A stretch of DNA of 64,000 bases from Manihot esculenta. Taxonomy: Eukaryota; Streptophyta; Magnoliopsida; Malpighiales; Euphorbiaceae. The stretch covers positions 32,753,315-32,817,314 of the forward strand of contig NC_035171.2 of assembly GCF_001659605.2 (NCBI RefSeq), written 5' to 3'. This document shows, one piece after another, positions 52,125-63,792 of the stretch (position 1 is its first letter; each line of letters begins with the position of its first letter). The position numbers and the translations under genes are program-made. The notes under the pieces are model-generated. The model was not told the origin of the DNA, ran no database searches, and saw only the letters and a list, made by a program, of their open reading frames with translations.

Positions 52125-52129
52125 GTATG

Positions 52130-52797
52130 TCGCCCGTTTCAATACGGAGGCCCTGCAGATTCCCGAGCTTGACGAAGGAAGGGCGGTAGAGGCCATGCAA
52201 AAGGGAACAACCTCTGCCGAGTTCTTTGGTTCTCTGAGCAGGAAACCTCCGACCTCACTAGCCGAGTTGATGAAGAGAGCAGAAAAGTATATAAGGCAGG
52301 ATGACGCCTTAGTAACGAGTAGATTTGCCAAAGGGGTGGAAGGAAAAGAGAAAGCCCCGGAGGAGGGGAGGTCGGAGAAACACGAGAAGAAGCATGGAAA
52401 GAGGCCTGAGCCGTACAAGCAGGCCTGGGAAAGAAGGGATCAAAGGCCTCCTCCTCCTCGGATTCTCGAACCGAGAGCGCTCCCTCCTTGGGTCCCGGAG
52501 AAACCGACCCCGTTAAATGCGTCCAGAGCCGAGGTGCTCATTGCTGTCCAGGATAAGGAGTTTCTCCAGTGGCCCAAACCTTTGAAGTCGGAAGCAGATC
52601 AGAGGAATCCTGACAAGTATTGTCAGTACCACCGGACGCATGGCCACGATACAAATAACTGTTTTCAGTTAATCGCGGAGATTGAAAGATTGATAAAAAG
52701 AGGGCATCTCAAAAATTTTCTGAAGAAACCAGAGGTCAGAGGCCTCAACCCGGTCTGGCAGCCCAGATGCCCAGGAGAACTGGAGCTGGACCAGTGA
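52130..52797 (+). pseudogene. Element D gag, third segment (C-terminal, zinc-finger-like)
   Basis: Continues gag after solo LTR B through a Lys/Glu-rich linker to a C-x2-HxxHGH-x4-C zinc-finger-like motif (CQYHRTHGHDTNNC) and stops at TGA 52795-52797. It overlaps the pol frame, which is -1 relative to it. The tail after about residue KKPEV departs from the pattern I expect, so a frameshift mutation is possible. Confidence 0.8.
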
Positions 52798-55700
52798 ATG
52801 ATGGGTCCAGCGGGACCATTAATATGATTGTTGGAGGAACTGGAGGACGGATGAACCGTCGAGGAAAGAAGAGAAACCGGGAAGGGGAGACCAGCAATGG
52901 CGAGGTGATGCAGATCGTTGAACACTCTCCCATGACCATCGCTTTCTCTTCGGAGGATGCACAGGGCATTCAGATGCCCCATGATGACGCGCTTGTCATT
53001 GAAGCTGTCATTCATAATTTTTGGGTGAAGAAGGTTCTGGTGGATGATGGGAGTAAGGTCAACTTATTGCCATACCGGGTTTTCCAGCAGATGGGAATCC
53101 CAGAGGAACAGCTGGTTCGGGACCAGTCACCCATCAAAGGAATCGGAGGAGCACCGGTACTTGTAGAAGGGAAGGTGAAGCTGGCCCTTACCTTGGGAGA
53201 AGCGCCCAGAGCTCGCACCCATCATGAGGTGTTTTTGGTGGTCAAACTCCCACTGAGCTACAATGCAATTTTGGGGAGGCCGGCGTTGTTCAACTTCGAA
53301 GCTGTCACTAGCATCAGGTATCTGGCACTCAAGTTCCCAACGGAAGGAGGAGTGGGAATGGCCCGGGGCAGCCAGGAAGAAACAAGGGCAGTATACTTGG
53401 CCACAGTAACGGAACCAAGCTCAGCCGGAGAAGCACTTGATCCGGAAGTCTTGGAGATCAGGGATGAGACAAAGGAAGCCCGGACAGAGCCCGTTGGAGA
53501 GCTGGAGACCTTCTCCCTATCAGAAGAAGAAGCGAGTAAGGTCTTCAGTCTCAATGCCGGCCTCACCAAAGAACAAAAGGGTGAAGCCATGGCCCTGATC
53601 CGAAGTCACTCGCCGACCTTCGCATGGAAGCCCTCAGACATACCGGGAATTGACCCCAAAGTAATGACACACCGACTGAATGTCCTCCCCGAGGCCAGAC
53701 CCGTAAAGCAGAAGAAGAGAGTAGTGGAAAGAGAGAAGCAGCAGGCTACCCAGGAAGAAGTGCAGAAGCTAGAGGAGGCAGGCTTTATTAGGGAGGTTAT
53801 GTACCCACAGTGGTTGGCAAATCCTGTGTTAGTCAAAAAAGCCAATGGCAAATACAGGATGTGTATAGATTTTACCGACCTGAATAAAGTCTGCCCTAAA
53901 GATTGTTACCCCCTCCCCGATATTAATAAGATGGTCGACTCAACGGCCGGTTTTGATTATATGTCTTCTTTGGATGCTATGTCTGGTTACCACCAAATCC
54001 CAATGGAAAAGACGGATGAGGAGAAGACCTCATTTATAACTGAAGACGGGACTTACTGCTACAGAGCTATGCCCTTCGGATTAAGAAACGCCGGGGCAAC
54101 TTACCAACGATTAATGAATAAAATCTTTAAGAACCAGATCGGCAGGAATGTAGAAGTGTATGTGGATGACATGGTGGTTAAAAGTTCAACTTTTCAACAA
54201 CACATAACGGATTTAAGGGAGATATTTGGTGTGTTAGATCAATACAGGATGAAGTTGAATCCAGCAAAGTGCGCTTTCTTCATCAGGGGAGGAAAGTTCT
54301 TGGGATACATGGTGAGTGGAAAAGGCATTGAGCCCAATCCGGAGAAGTTAGAAGCCATATTGAATATGCCAGAGCCGACCTGTGTAAGGGACGTCCAGAG
54401 ATTAACCGGGAGAGTAGTGGCGCTTCATCGATTTATGTCAAGGTCGGCAGAAAAGTGTTTGCCATTCTTCAAAAAATTGAGGAAGGTTCCGAATTTTGAA
54501 TGGACAGAAGACTGCCAAAAAGCCTTCACAGAGCTTAAGGAATACCTCAGCTCGCCTCGCGTGCTCAGCAGTCCTATAAAAGGGGAAGAACTCCTGATAT
54601 ACTTGGCAGCCTCAGAGCAAGCAGTCAGCGCAGTACTAGTAAGAGTGGAAGAAGGGGAGCAGAAACCTGTTTTCTACGTCAGCAAGGTACTCAGAGACAC
54701 TGAGGTCAGATACTCGAACATTGAAAAATTGGCGTATGCCTTGTTGTTAGCAGTCCGGAAACTCAAAGTTTATCTGGAAGGCCACCAAGGAGTTGTGGTG
54801 ACGGACCAACCCTTAAGGAAGATCCTACGAAGGCCGGAAACTTCAGGACGGATGTTAGCATGGTCCGTGGAAATCAGCCCTTACTGTCTGGAGTACCGAC
54901 CTCGGACAGCTATAAAATCTCAAGCGCTGGCTGACTTCATAGCAGAATGCTCATTCAACGAGGAGAAGGAAGGATCATCCTCGGAGATACCAAGAAAAGA
55001 AGGAGAGGGAGAGCTTTCCCAAGAGTCCAGCTGGAAGCTGTATGTAGACGGAGCATCAGGCTCTGAGGGCAGTGGCGCTGGGATAATACTTAAAGGGCTG
55101 GAGGGCTTTAAAGTATGTTATGCCTTACGGCTAGACTTCAAAGCTTCTAATAATGTGGCCGAATATGAAGCCTTGGTGAATGGAATGTTGGTAGCTTTGG
55201 AAATAGGGGTAACCGACCTCGAAGTAAATAGTGACTCTCAGCTGGTGATCAACCAGGTGACGGGAGTATATCAGGCCAGAGATCCCATCATGCAGAGCTA
55301 TCTTGATAAAGTAAAAACTGTGGAAGCCGACCTCACAAGCCGAGGAGTTATTACGAGATTTCAGAGGATACCTCGAGATGAAGATAAGGAGGCAGACCTG
55401 CTTAGTCGACTAACCAAAGAAGAGTTAGAGCAACTCCCTGATGAAGTATACATACAGCATGTCGGCACACCTGCTTTCAAGAAGACAAACACAGTATTAC
55501 AGGTGGAGCAGAGCCCAACTTGGATGACTCCATACCTGAGATACTTGGAAAAGGGCGAACTCCCCGAAGATAAAGTTGAAGCCAAAAAGATAGCAGCTCG
55601 AGCTGCCAATTACCAAGTAATAAGGGGAACTTTGTACAGAAAAGGGAAGTCCAGCCCATGGCTCCGGTGCGTGAGCCCGGAAGAAGCTGCAAAGGTAATG

Positions 55701-56323
55701 GAGGAAATACATAGAGGCCTATGTGGGGCTCACGAGGGAGCAGGGACATTAGCTAACAAAATATTCAGGCAAGGATACTATTGGCCCACTGTTAAAAAAG
55801 AAGCAGAAGAGTTTGTCCGGAGGTGTGATGTATGTCAGAGATTTGCCAATGCCATCAGGACCCCTGCCACTCCTCAAGCAAGCATATCCAGTCCATGGCC
55901 TTTCTCACAATGGGGAATTGACATCCTGGGACCTTTCCCCAAGACTACGGGGCAAAGGAAATTCGTAGTGGTGGCTGTGGAATATTTCTCGAAATGGCCA
56001 GAGGCAGAAGCAATAGCCACAATCACAGCTCGCAAGATGATAGATTTCGTATAGGGACATATCATCTGCAGATTTGGCATACCAAGAGTACTTATCTCAA
56101 ACAACGGCAGACAGTTCGACTGCAGCACTTTCAGAGCCTTTACGACGAACATGGGCATATGGCATAAGTTCTCCTCCGTGGCTCACCCTCAGACTAATGG
56201 CCAAACGGAAGTCACTAATAGAGCTATCCTTCAAGGATTAAAGAAACGGCTGGATGGCGCAAAGGAGAATTGGGCAGAAGAACTCAATAGCACTCTATGG
56301 GCACTCCGAACCACTCCCAGAGC
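52767..56323 (+). pseudogene. Element D pol: protease, RT, RNase H, archaeal RNase H, integrase (broken)
   Basis: From the ATG at 52767 the frame gives protease (VLVDDGSKVNLLPY), reverse transcriptase (CIDFTDLNKVCPKDCYPLPD; YVDD at 54159-54170), a degenerate first RNase H (YLAASEQAVSAVLV), a second, archaeal-type RNase H (LYVDGASGSEGSGAG, about 55040-55350) and integrase with an HHCC zinc region (HRGLCGAH ... CDVCQRF). TAG at 56052-56054 interrupts integrase where Trp is usual. The same frame continues to 56323, where copy C enters. The two RNase H modules place it in the Tat group. Confidence 0.9.
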
Positions 56324-58694
56324 TGTAACGACCCGGAAACCGGACCGCTACCGGCGCTAGGATCCAGGTCGGCTTAAGGCCGCCAGAACCCGTAGCAAGC
56401 CAAACATACATCCTGTGAACCTGTTTAATCCCATACATGGTCAACAATATACATAAAAATTAAAAACTTTTCCTTCATTCAAACATTTCTTTGCCAAGCC
56501 TAGCCTGTGCATGCACAAACATAACATAAACCTCTCATTGGAGTCCTCATCAAATACTCCAATGGGGTAACATAACATAACATAACATAGGCTTGGATTA
56601 CATAGTCATCATAAAAACATTATATCTCATACAAGACCATGTGTACAGGGAATACAACAGACTCTAGTCAAGCACATTCTTAAACTTACATTACATTACA
56701 TCTCATACTTTTACATTTACAACAAACCATGTCCACAGCTAAGCTATTACATAAACTTCTCTTACTCTGCTGACTTCTCTATCTACTCTGCACCTGCAAG
56801 ACTGGGGTTAGGGGAGAGGGGGTGAGCTATAAAGCCCAGTGAGCAGAAACTAAAAACATTTGCTTTAATTTCTCCATTTTTAGGTATATTATTATTCATT
56901 TTATTATTATTATAATTCCTCCATTTTTAGGTATATTATTATTCATTTTATTATTATTATTTAACTTTTTCTTTCTTTTTCTTATTCATGCTTTCATGAA
57001 ATGCAACACATCACAGCTAATCACATAAAGGATGGTATTGTCACCATTAGTCCTCAACATCTCCAAATGCTAGGGGCGTAGAATGGGCCTCACTGGTCTT
57101 TCTCTTACATAGCATAACATTCTAAAGTGACAGGGGCGTAGAATGGGCCTCACTGGTCTTTCTCTTACATAGTGCCAGGGGCGTAGAATGGGCCTCACTG
57201 GTCTTCCATAACATATCATCATAACATAACCTCAGAGGACTATGGATCACCCAACAACCATCCACATCAACATCAATTTATGCAATGCAGCATATTCGTG
57301 AATTCTAATGCAAACATCCTGAAATATTGCATGGCATAATGATGCATGGGCAATGCTTTATGATTCATTTATTTATTCATTTACTTTACTTTAAAACTTA
57401 AGGTGTTGTTCCACTCACCTGGTGACTGAAGCTTTAACAACGAACTCTGAACGACTATCTCACAACCGGGGGTCTCGGTTCCTCGGGTCCGAACCTACAC
57501 AGGTGGACTCAAATGAGGCACCAAACAACAAGAACATAACTCTAAACATACCCCCAAAAACCTCCTAAAAACACCTCAAAACACTCCTAGGAAGCATGCA
57601 AGAAAAGGCTGGACAGGGCACTTTCGGCGGCACCTTCGGCGGCCGAAACTCCCAGACAGAGGCGAAACTCATGCATGTTTGGCGGCACCTTCGGCGGCCG
57701 AAAGTCCCAGACAGAGACGAAAGTCTCTTTTCGAGGGCAACTTCGGCAGCCGAAAGGCCTGCCTCCCCAGCCATGTTCGGCGGCAGAAAGTGCCTTCGGC
57801 TGCCGAACCTGGTTTCTGCCAAAGGGCAGAAACTTGGCTCCTTTGTGCATTTTCGCCTCCCAACTCTCAAATCATGCATAACCTCAACCAAAACATGCAT
57901 ACAAGCTCATAGGGGCCTCAAACAAACAAATACCCCAACTACAACACTTCAAGCATACTCAAACATGCCACATTGTTCAAAAATCACATAAAACCTAACA
58001 TATGCTTAAAAACTCATACAACCCTATACATGCCATTCTACCCCATAAAATCACTTAAAACTTACTTAAAACATATAAGGAGCTTAAGATCGGCTCTTAC
58101 CTCTTGAAGATCGAGAGAGAGACGACCTAAACTTGGAGATCCACGAAAATGAGCTCCTTAGTTCCCAAAGCTCCAAAACTTGTTTCAAAAGTTCAAAACC
58201 TTCAATGCAAGCTTAAAACTCAAGAAAATGGTGGGGATTTGAAGGAAGAACACTAGATTGGGAAGAGGGAGGTCGGAAGTTAGCTGTGGCCGAAAATGGG
58301 AGAAAGCTCGTCCATTTCGGCTAAGTGCCCCTTTTATAGTGGCTGGCCAGACCACGTTCGGGGGCCGAACTTGCCTCCGCATGCATGCCATGTTCGGCGG
58401 CCGAACTTGACTTTCGGCGGCCGAACCTGAACTTCCCTCACTCATGCTTTCGGGGGCCTAACGTGCCTCCAAAACGCATGCATGTTCGGCGGCCGAACTT
58501 GACTTTCGGCGGCCGAACCTGGGTTTTCCTCCAAAGACTTCTCATGCAAAACTCATTTAATTTTTATACTTAAAATCATGAAATACCTTAAAACATTTTA
58601 TGAAAACATGTTTCTACCCTACTAGAGGCTTCCGACATCTGAGATTCCACCAGACGGTAGGAATTCCGATACCAGAGTCTAGCCGGGTATTACA
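56324..58694 (-). repeat. Copy C LTR, left (3' LTR in element sense)
   Basis: 2,371 bp with TGTAACGACC and GGGTATTACA ends. TATA box at 58331-58338 (minus). Leader palindrome cluster at about 57635-57807. Three units with core GGGGCGTAGAATGGGCCTCA near 57072-57205, and a tandem repeat containing TATTATTATTCATTTTATTA near 56880-56960. Confidence 0.92.
58357..58517. repeat. U3 palindrome cluster, copy C
   Basis: TTCGGCGGCCGAA at 58393, 58413, 58485 and 58505 (20-bp pairs, 92 bp between pair starts), with TTCGGGGGCCGAA at 58357, 18 bp from the TATA box. Confidence 0.92.
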
Positions 58695-58803
58695 TTCTTC
58701 CCCCCTTAAGAACATTCGTCCCCGAATGTTCACCAAACAACACATAACATGGCAAACATATAACATACATATATATAGCACATCAACACATAGGGATCTA
58801 ACC

Positions 58804-61800
58804 TTAAAAGAGATGAGGGTATTGCTGGAGCATAGACTCCCGTGTCTCCCAAGTGCACTCTTCCAAGTTGTGGTGGTTCCACAGGACTTTCACCATCGGG
58901 ATTTCCTTGTTTCTTAACTTTCTGATCTGGGTGTCTATGATTCGCACTGGCTGTTCAACATAGGTGAGATCCTCTTGGACCTCCACATCAGGCTCATTAA
59001 GAACCTTGCTCGGATCTGACACAAACTTCCTCAACATGGAAACATGGAAAACCGGATGGATTCTCTCCATAGAAGCAGGTAAATCCAGCTTGTACGACAC
59101 ATTCCCAATCCTTTGTAAGATTTCAAAGGGTCCGATGTATCGTGGGGCTAGTTTACCTTTCTTCCCGAAGCGAACCACTCCCTTCATTGGAGACACCTTG
59201 AGCAATACCAGGTCCCCCTCCTGAAACTCTAACTGCCTTCTGCGGATGTCTGCATAACTCTTCTGTCTGCTTGCAGCAGTCTTGATTCTCTCTCTGATTA
59301 TGGGTACCACCCTACTGGTAATCTCTACTAGCTCAGGCCCTGCCAAGGCCTTCTCTCCAACTTCCTCCCAGCAAACAGGTGATCTGCACTTCCTTCCGTA
59401 CAAAGCTTCATATGGAGCCATCCCGATGCTAGCATGATGGCTGTTGTTGTAGGCAAACTCCACCAAAGGTAGATGCTGCCTCCAAGAACCGCCAAAGTCC
59501 AGCACACACATCCTAAGCATATCCTCTATAGTCTGGATGGTCCTTTCTGACTGTCCATCAGTCTGGGGGTGGAAGGCAGTACTGAAATCCAACCTAGTAC
59601 CCATGGCATTCTGCAGGCTCCGCCAAAACCTGGAGGTGAACTGGGGCCCTCTATCTGACACTATCGAAACAGGAACCCCATGCAGCCTGACAATCTCATC
59701 CACATACACCTGCGCCAACTTGTCCACCGAGTAGCCACTCCTGACAGGGATGAAGTGAGCAGATTTGGTGAGTCTGTCCACAATCACCCATATGGAGTCC
59801 ACTCTGTTGGACGTCGCCGGTAACCCTACTACAAAGTCCATAGCTATGTTTTCCCATTTCCATTCTGGAATCGGTAGCGGGTTAAGCATTCCAGCTGGCT
59901 TCTGATGTTCCAGCTTCACCCTCTGACACACTTCGCAGGCTGACACGAACTGTGCCACTTCTTTCTTCATCGCTGGCCACCAATAAACTTTCTTCAAATC
60001 TTGATACATCTTGGTGGCTCCGGGGTGAATGCTGTATCTTGCATTATGAGCCTCTCTCATAATGTCTCCTTTTAGCCCTATGTCATCTGGTACACATAAT
60101 CGACTCCCATAGCTGAGGATCCCCTTGTTGTCAAATCTGAACTCATCATTCTTGCCTGACTGAACAGTCCTGGCAATCTTCACTAACTCGGGGTCCTCAT
60201 GCTGTTTCTGAGCGACTTGCTCAAGGAACACGGGTGTCACTTTCATCTGAGCCAACAAGGCACCTGTACCTGACAACTCTAACTGTAGCCCTTCTTCGAT
60301 GAGCTTGTAGAACTCCTTTACTACTGGTCTTCGTTCTGCTGTGATGTGGGATAGACTGCCGAGCGATTTCCGGCTTAAGGCATCAGCTACAACATTAGCC
60401 TTACCCAGATGATACTGGATTTTGCAATCGTAGTCACTGAGCAGTTCTACCCATCTTCTCTGTCTCAAATTCAAATCTCTTTGACTCAGGATGTACTGCA
60501 GGCTCTTATGATCTGTAAAGATCTCACATTTTACCCCATAGAGGTAGTGCCTCCACATCTTGAGTGCAAAGATTACTGTTGCCATCTCCAGGTCGTGTGT
60601 GGGGTAATTCAACTCATGCTTCTTCAGCTGCCTAGAAGCATAAGCAATCACCCTCTCATTCTGCATCAGTACACAACCCAGTCCCACATGGGACGCATCA
60701 CAAAAGACTGTAAAGTCCTCATCACCAGATGGCAGAGCTAAAACTGGTGCCGAAGTCAACCTCTTCTTAAGCTCTTCAAAGCTCTCTTCGCACTGGTCGG
60801 TCCACAGAAACTTCTGATTCTTCTTGGTTAACCTGGTCAGAGGAGCTGCTATCTTTGAGAAGTCCTGAACGAACCTCCTGTAGTAACCTGCCAAACCCAA
60901 GAAACTTCTAATCTCTGTCACTGAAGTGGGTCTAGGCCAGTTAGCCACAGTTTCTGTCTTCTTGGGGTCCACCTCAATACCATTCTCTGACACTAAATGC
61001 CCCAAGAATGAAATGCTCCTCAGCCAGAATTCACATTTAGAGAACTTGGCATACAAGCCATGTTCCCTCAAAGTCTGCAAGACCAACCGCAGATGATGGG
61101 CATGCTCTTCTGCATTCCTGGAATACACTAAGATATCATCTATGAAGACAATAACGAAGTGATCCAGGTATTGGCTAAATACTCTGTTCATGAGATCCAT
61201 GAATGCTGCAGGGGCGTTTGTTAACCCGAACGGCATCACTAGGAACTCAAAATGCCCATATCTGGTCCTGAATGCTGTCTTTGGCACATCTTCATCTCTG
61301 ATCCTCAGCTGATGATACCCAGATCTCAGATCTATTTTGGAGAAACAACCTGCTCCTGCTAGCTGGTCGAATAGATCATCGATCCTAGGCAACGGGTACT
61401 TGTTCTTGGTAGTAACCTTGTTCAACTGTCTATAGTCGATACAAAGTCTGAGGGATCCATCCTTCTTTTTCACGAACAACACTGGAGCACCCCAAGGTGA
61501 GGTACTCGGTCGGATGAAGCCCTTGTCTACCAGCTCTTGCAACTGTTCTTTATGCTCTTTCAGCTCTGCTGGCGCCATCCTGTAGGGAGGGATAGAGATC
61601 GGTCTGGTTCCTGGCATCAATTCTATTTCGAACTCTATCTCCCTAGGAGGCGGTAAACCTGGCAGCTCGTCTGGGAAAACATCTAAGAACTCTCTAACCA
61701 CAGGCACCGAGGCGGGCTCTCTGACATCTCTGTCTAGCTCTCTCACATGAGCTAGATAACCCTGACAACCCCTCCTGAGCAGCCTACGAGCCTGTAGGGC

Positions 61801-63792
61801 TGATATCAAACCTCTAGGTGTACTCCCCCTGTCTCCTCTAAAGACAACCTCTGACCCATCCTGACATCTGAACTTAACTACCTTGTCTCTGCAATCCAAG
61901 GTAGCACCATGGGTAGATAGCCAATCCATCCCTAGAATGACGTCAAAATCTGTCAAGTCTAGAACCACTAGGTCGGCGGATAGGCATCTTCCCTCTATGA
62001 AAACTGGACTATACTGGCAGACTGACTCTGCCACTGACGGGTCACATTTGGGTCCGCTGACCCATAGGGGACACTCTAACCCAGAGACCATCAAACCCAA
62101 CCTTTCGACCGCTCTCGGAGAAACAAAAGAATGGGATGCACCCGGGTCCATTAAGGCATAAACATCTGAACAACCAATGATGATATTACCTGACACCACG
62201 GTGTTGGATGCGTTTGCCTCCTGCTGCGTCATTGTGAAGATCCGTGCTGGAGCTGACGGACCTTCCCCTCTGTAAACTGATGAAGAAGAGGCTGACCCTC
62301 TCCCTCGGCCTCTGCCACTAGCCTGTGTTGCGGCTGAAGCTGCTGGCTGTGCTACGCTACCCGAAGTTGTCTGCTGGGGCTGTGCCGTAGGAACTGCCCT
62401 CGGACACTCCCAAGACATGTGTCCCTCTTGCCCACACCTGTAGCAGGCTGTCGTCCCAAACCGGCATACCCCCCTGTGTAGCTTACCACACCTTGCACAC
62501 ACTGCATTATCAGCACCAGAGCTTGAGCCACCTCCTAATCCCAGACCTGATTTGATCTTGCTCCAGAACTTATTCTTCTTTGGTTTCTTAGTGGTACTGC
62601 CCCACTTCTTACTAGCTGAACTCAAGGATGAAGGGTCTATCCTTCCCCCACCTGGGGTCTTAGAACCAGAAGGTTGTGCCACTGACTGTTTGACTTTTCC
62701 CTCTATTACGGCACTAGCCTCCATTCTCCTGGCCATGTCTATAATGGCATGGAAACTTTCCCTATCAGCTGACTGAATCAAAGAGGAATACCTGGAATTG
62801 AGCCTCATGATATACCTCCTCGACTTCTTCGGATCTGTGTCCAGATGTTGCCCAGCAAACGGCAACAACTCTAAGAATCTATCGGTGTACTCATCGACAC
62901 CCATCTCATCTGTCTGCTTCAGCTGTTCAAACTCAATCACCTTCAGCTCCCTGGAACTGTCAGGGAAAGCCCATCCTGCGAACTCATTCGCAAACTCCTC
63001 CCATGACAAACTGTCCACCTTTGGTTTCACATAGTTCTTGAACCACTCTCGTGCCTTCTTGCATTTCAGAGTGAAACCAGCCATCTGAATGGCTCTACTG
63101 TCATCAGCCCCTATCTCATCTGTAATTGTTTTGACCTTCTCCAGGTACACAAATGGATCATCACCGGTATCAAACTGGGGAGCACCCAACTTCATATAGT
63201 CGGTCATCTTGGCCTTGCTCCCTCCAGATGAGGTAGGTTGAGGTCTTTAGTTTTCTGTAACTGCGGTTTCTGCTGGTGGTGGAGGTGCGGCATCCCCTGG
63301 GATAGGGTTTGCTGTGCCTGGATGGAAGGATGGAGGTGGGTACATAGGGTACTGTGGATACTGTGGGTAGAAAGGTGGGTATGGCATGTGAGAAGGGTAA
63401 GGATTAAAACTGGGGTAATCCGATGTACCTCCCATCGAATACCCGGGGTATGGTGAAAAAGGTGGGTACTGGGGTGGTGGAACAAACCCCGAGGCCTGAG
63501 TGCCTCCCTGAGACTCACCCATGCCCTCTTCTGGCATGCTCACACCAAGACTACCATCCCTCCTCTAGTCCACATCCATCTCTTCTCCCACATCCACTGA
63601 CCTGCCTCCTTGAACCGTTCCTCTTACTGATCTGTTTCTACCCAGATCCAGAGATCTTCTAGGGTCTCCCACTGCTCTGTCCCTGTTGGACCTACTTGAC
63701 ATTGCCCTTGGCAATGCTGGAGGACGGGCGCTCGTGCCCTCATCCTCCGGTGGTACTCTAGTCAATCTAGCTGATCGACGAGTTCCTCGCAT
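58804..63792 (-). pseudogene. Chromovirus copy C gag-pol polyprotein with two nonsense codons
   Basis: One frame of 1,663 codons from [10 protein letters not shown] (63792) to 58804, with the same domain order as copy A: CCHC knuckle [14 protein letters not shown], protease [19 protein letters not shown], RNase [15 protein letters not shown], integrase and a chromodomain-like end. Premature stops are TAG at 63565-63567 and TAA at 63247-63249, both in the N-terminal Pro/Tyr-rich part of gag. The first stands where copy A has Gln. The long stretch from 63207 to 58804 (RT to chromodomain included) is uninterrupted. Confidence 0.92.

Larger units (their letters stand above)
38470..56323 (+). mobile_element. 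Ty3/gypsy Tat-lineage LTR retrotransposon D, interrupted three times and cut by the nest
   Basis: The outer element of the nest. It begins with a 450-bp LTR, a primer-binding site and gag, and continues to pol with protease, reverse transcriptase, RNase H, a second archaeal-type RNase H and integrase. The second RNase H is the hallmark of the Tat group. Chromovirus copy A (39427-49219) and solo LTR B (49746-52124) lie in gag, and copy C enters integrase at 56324. Its right part and 3' LTR lie beyond C, outside the window. Taking out A and B leaves one gag frame, so both landed in a formerly open gene. Confidence 0.88.
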
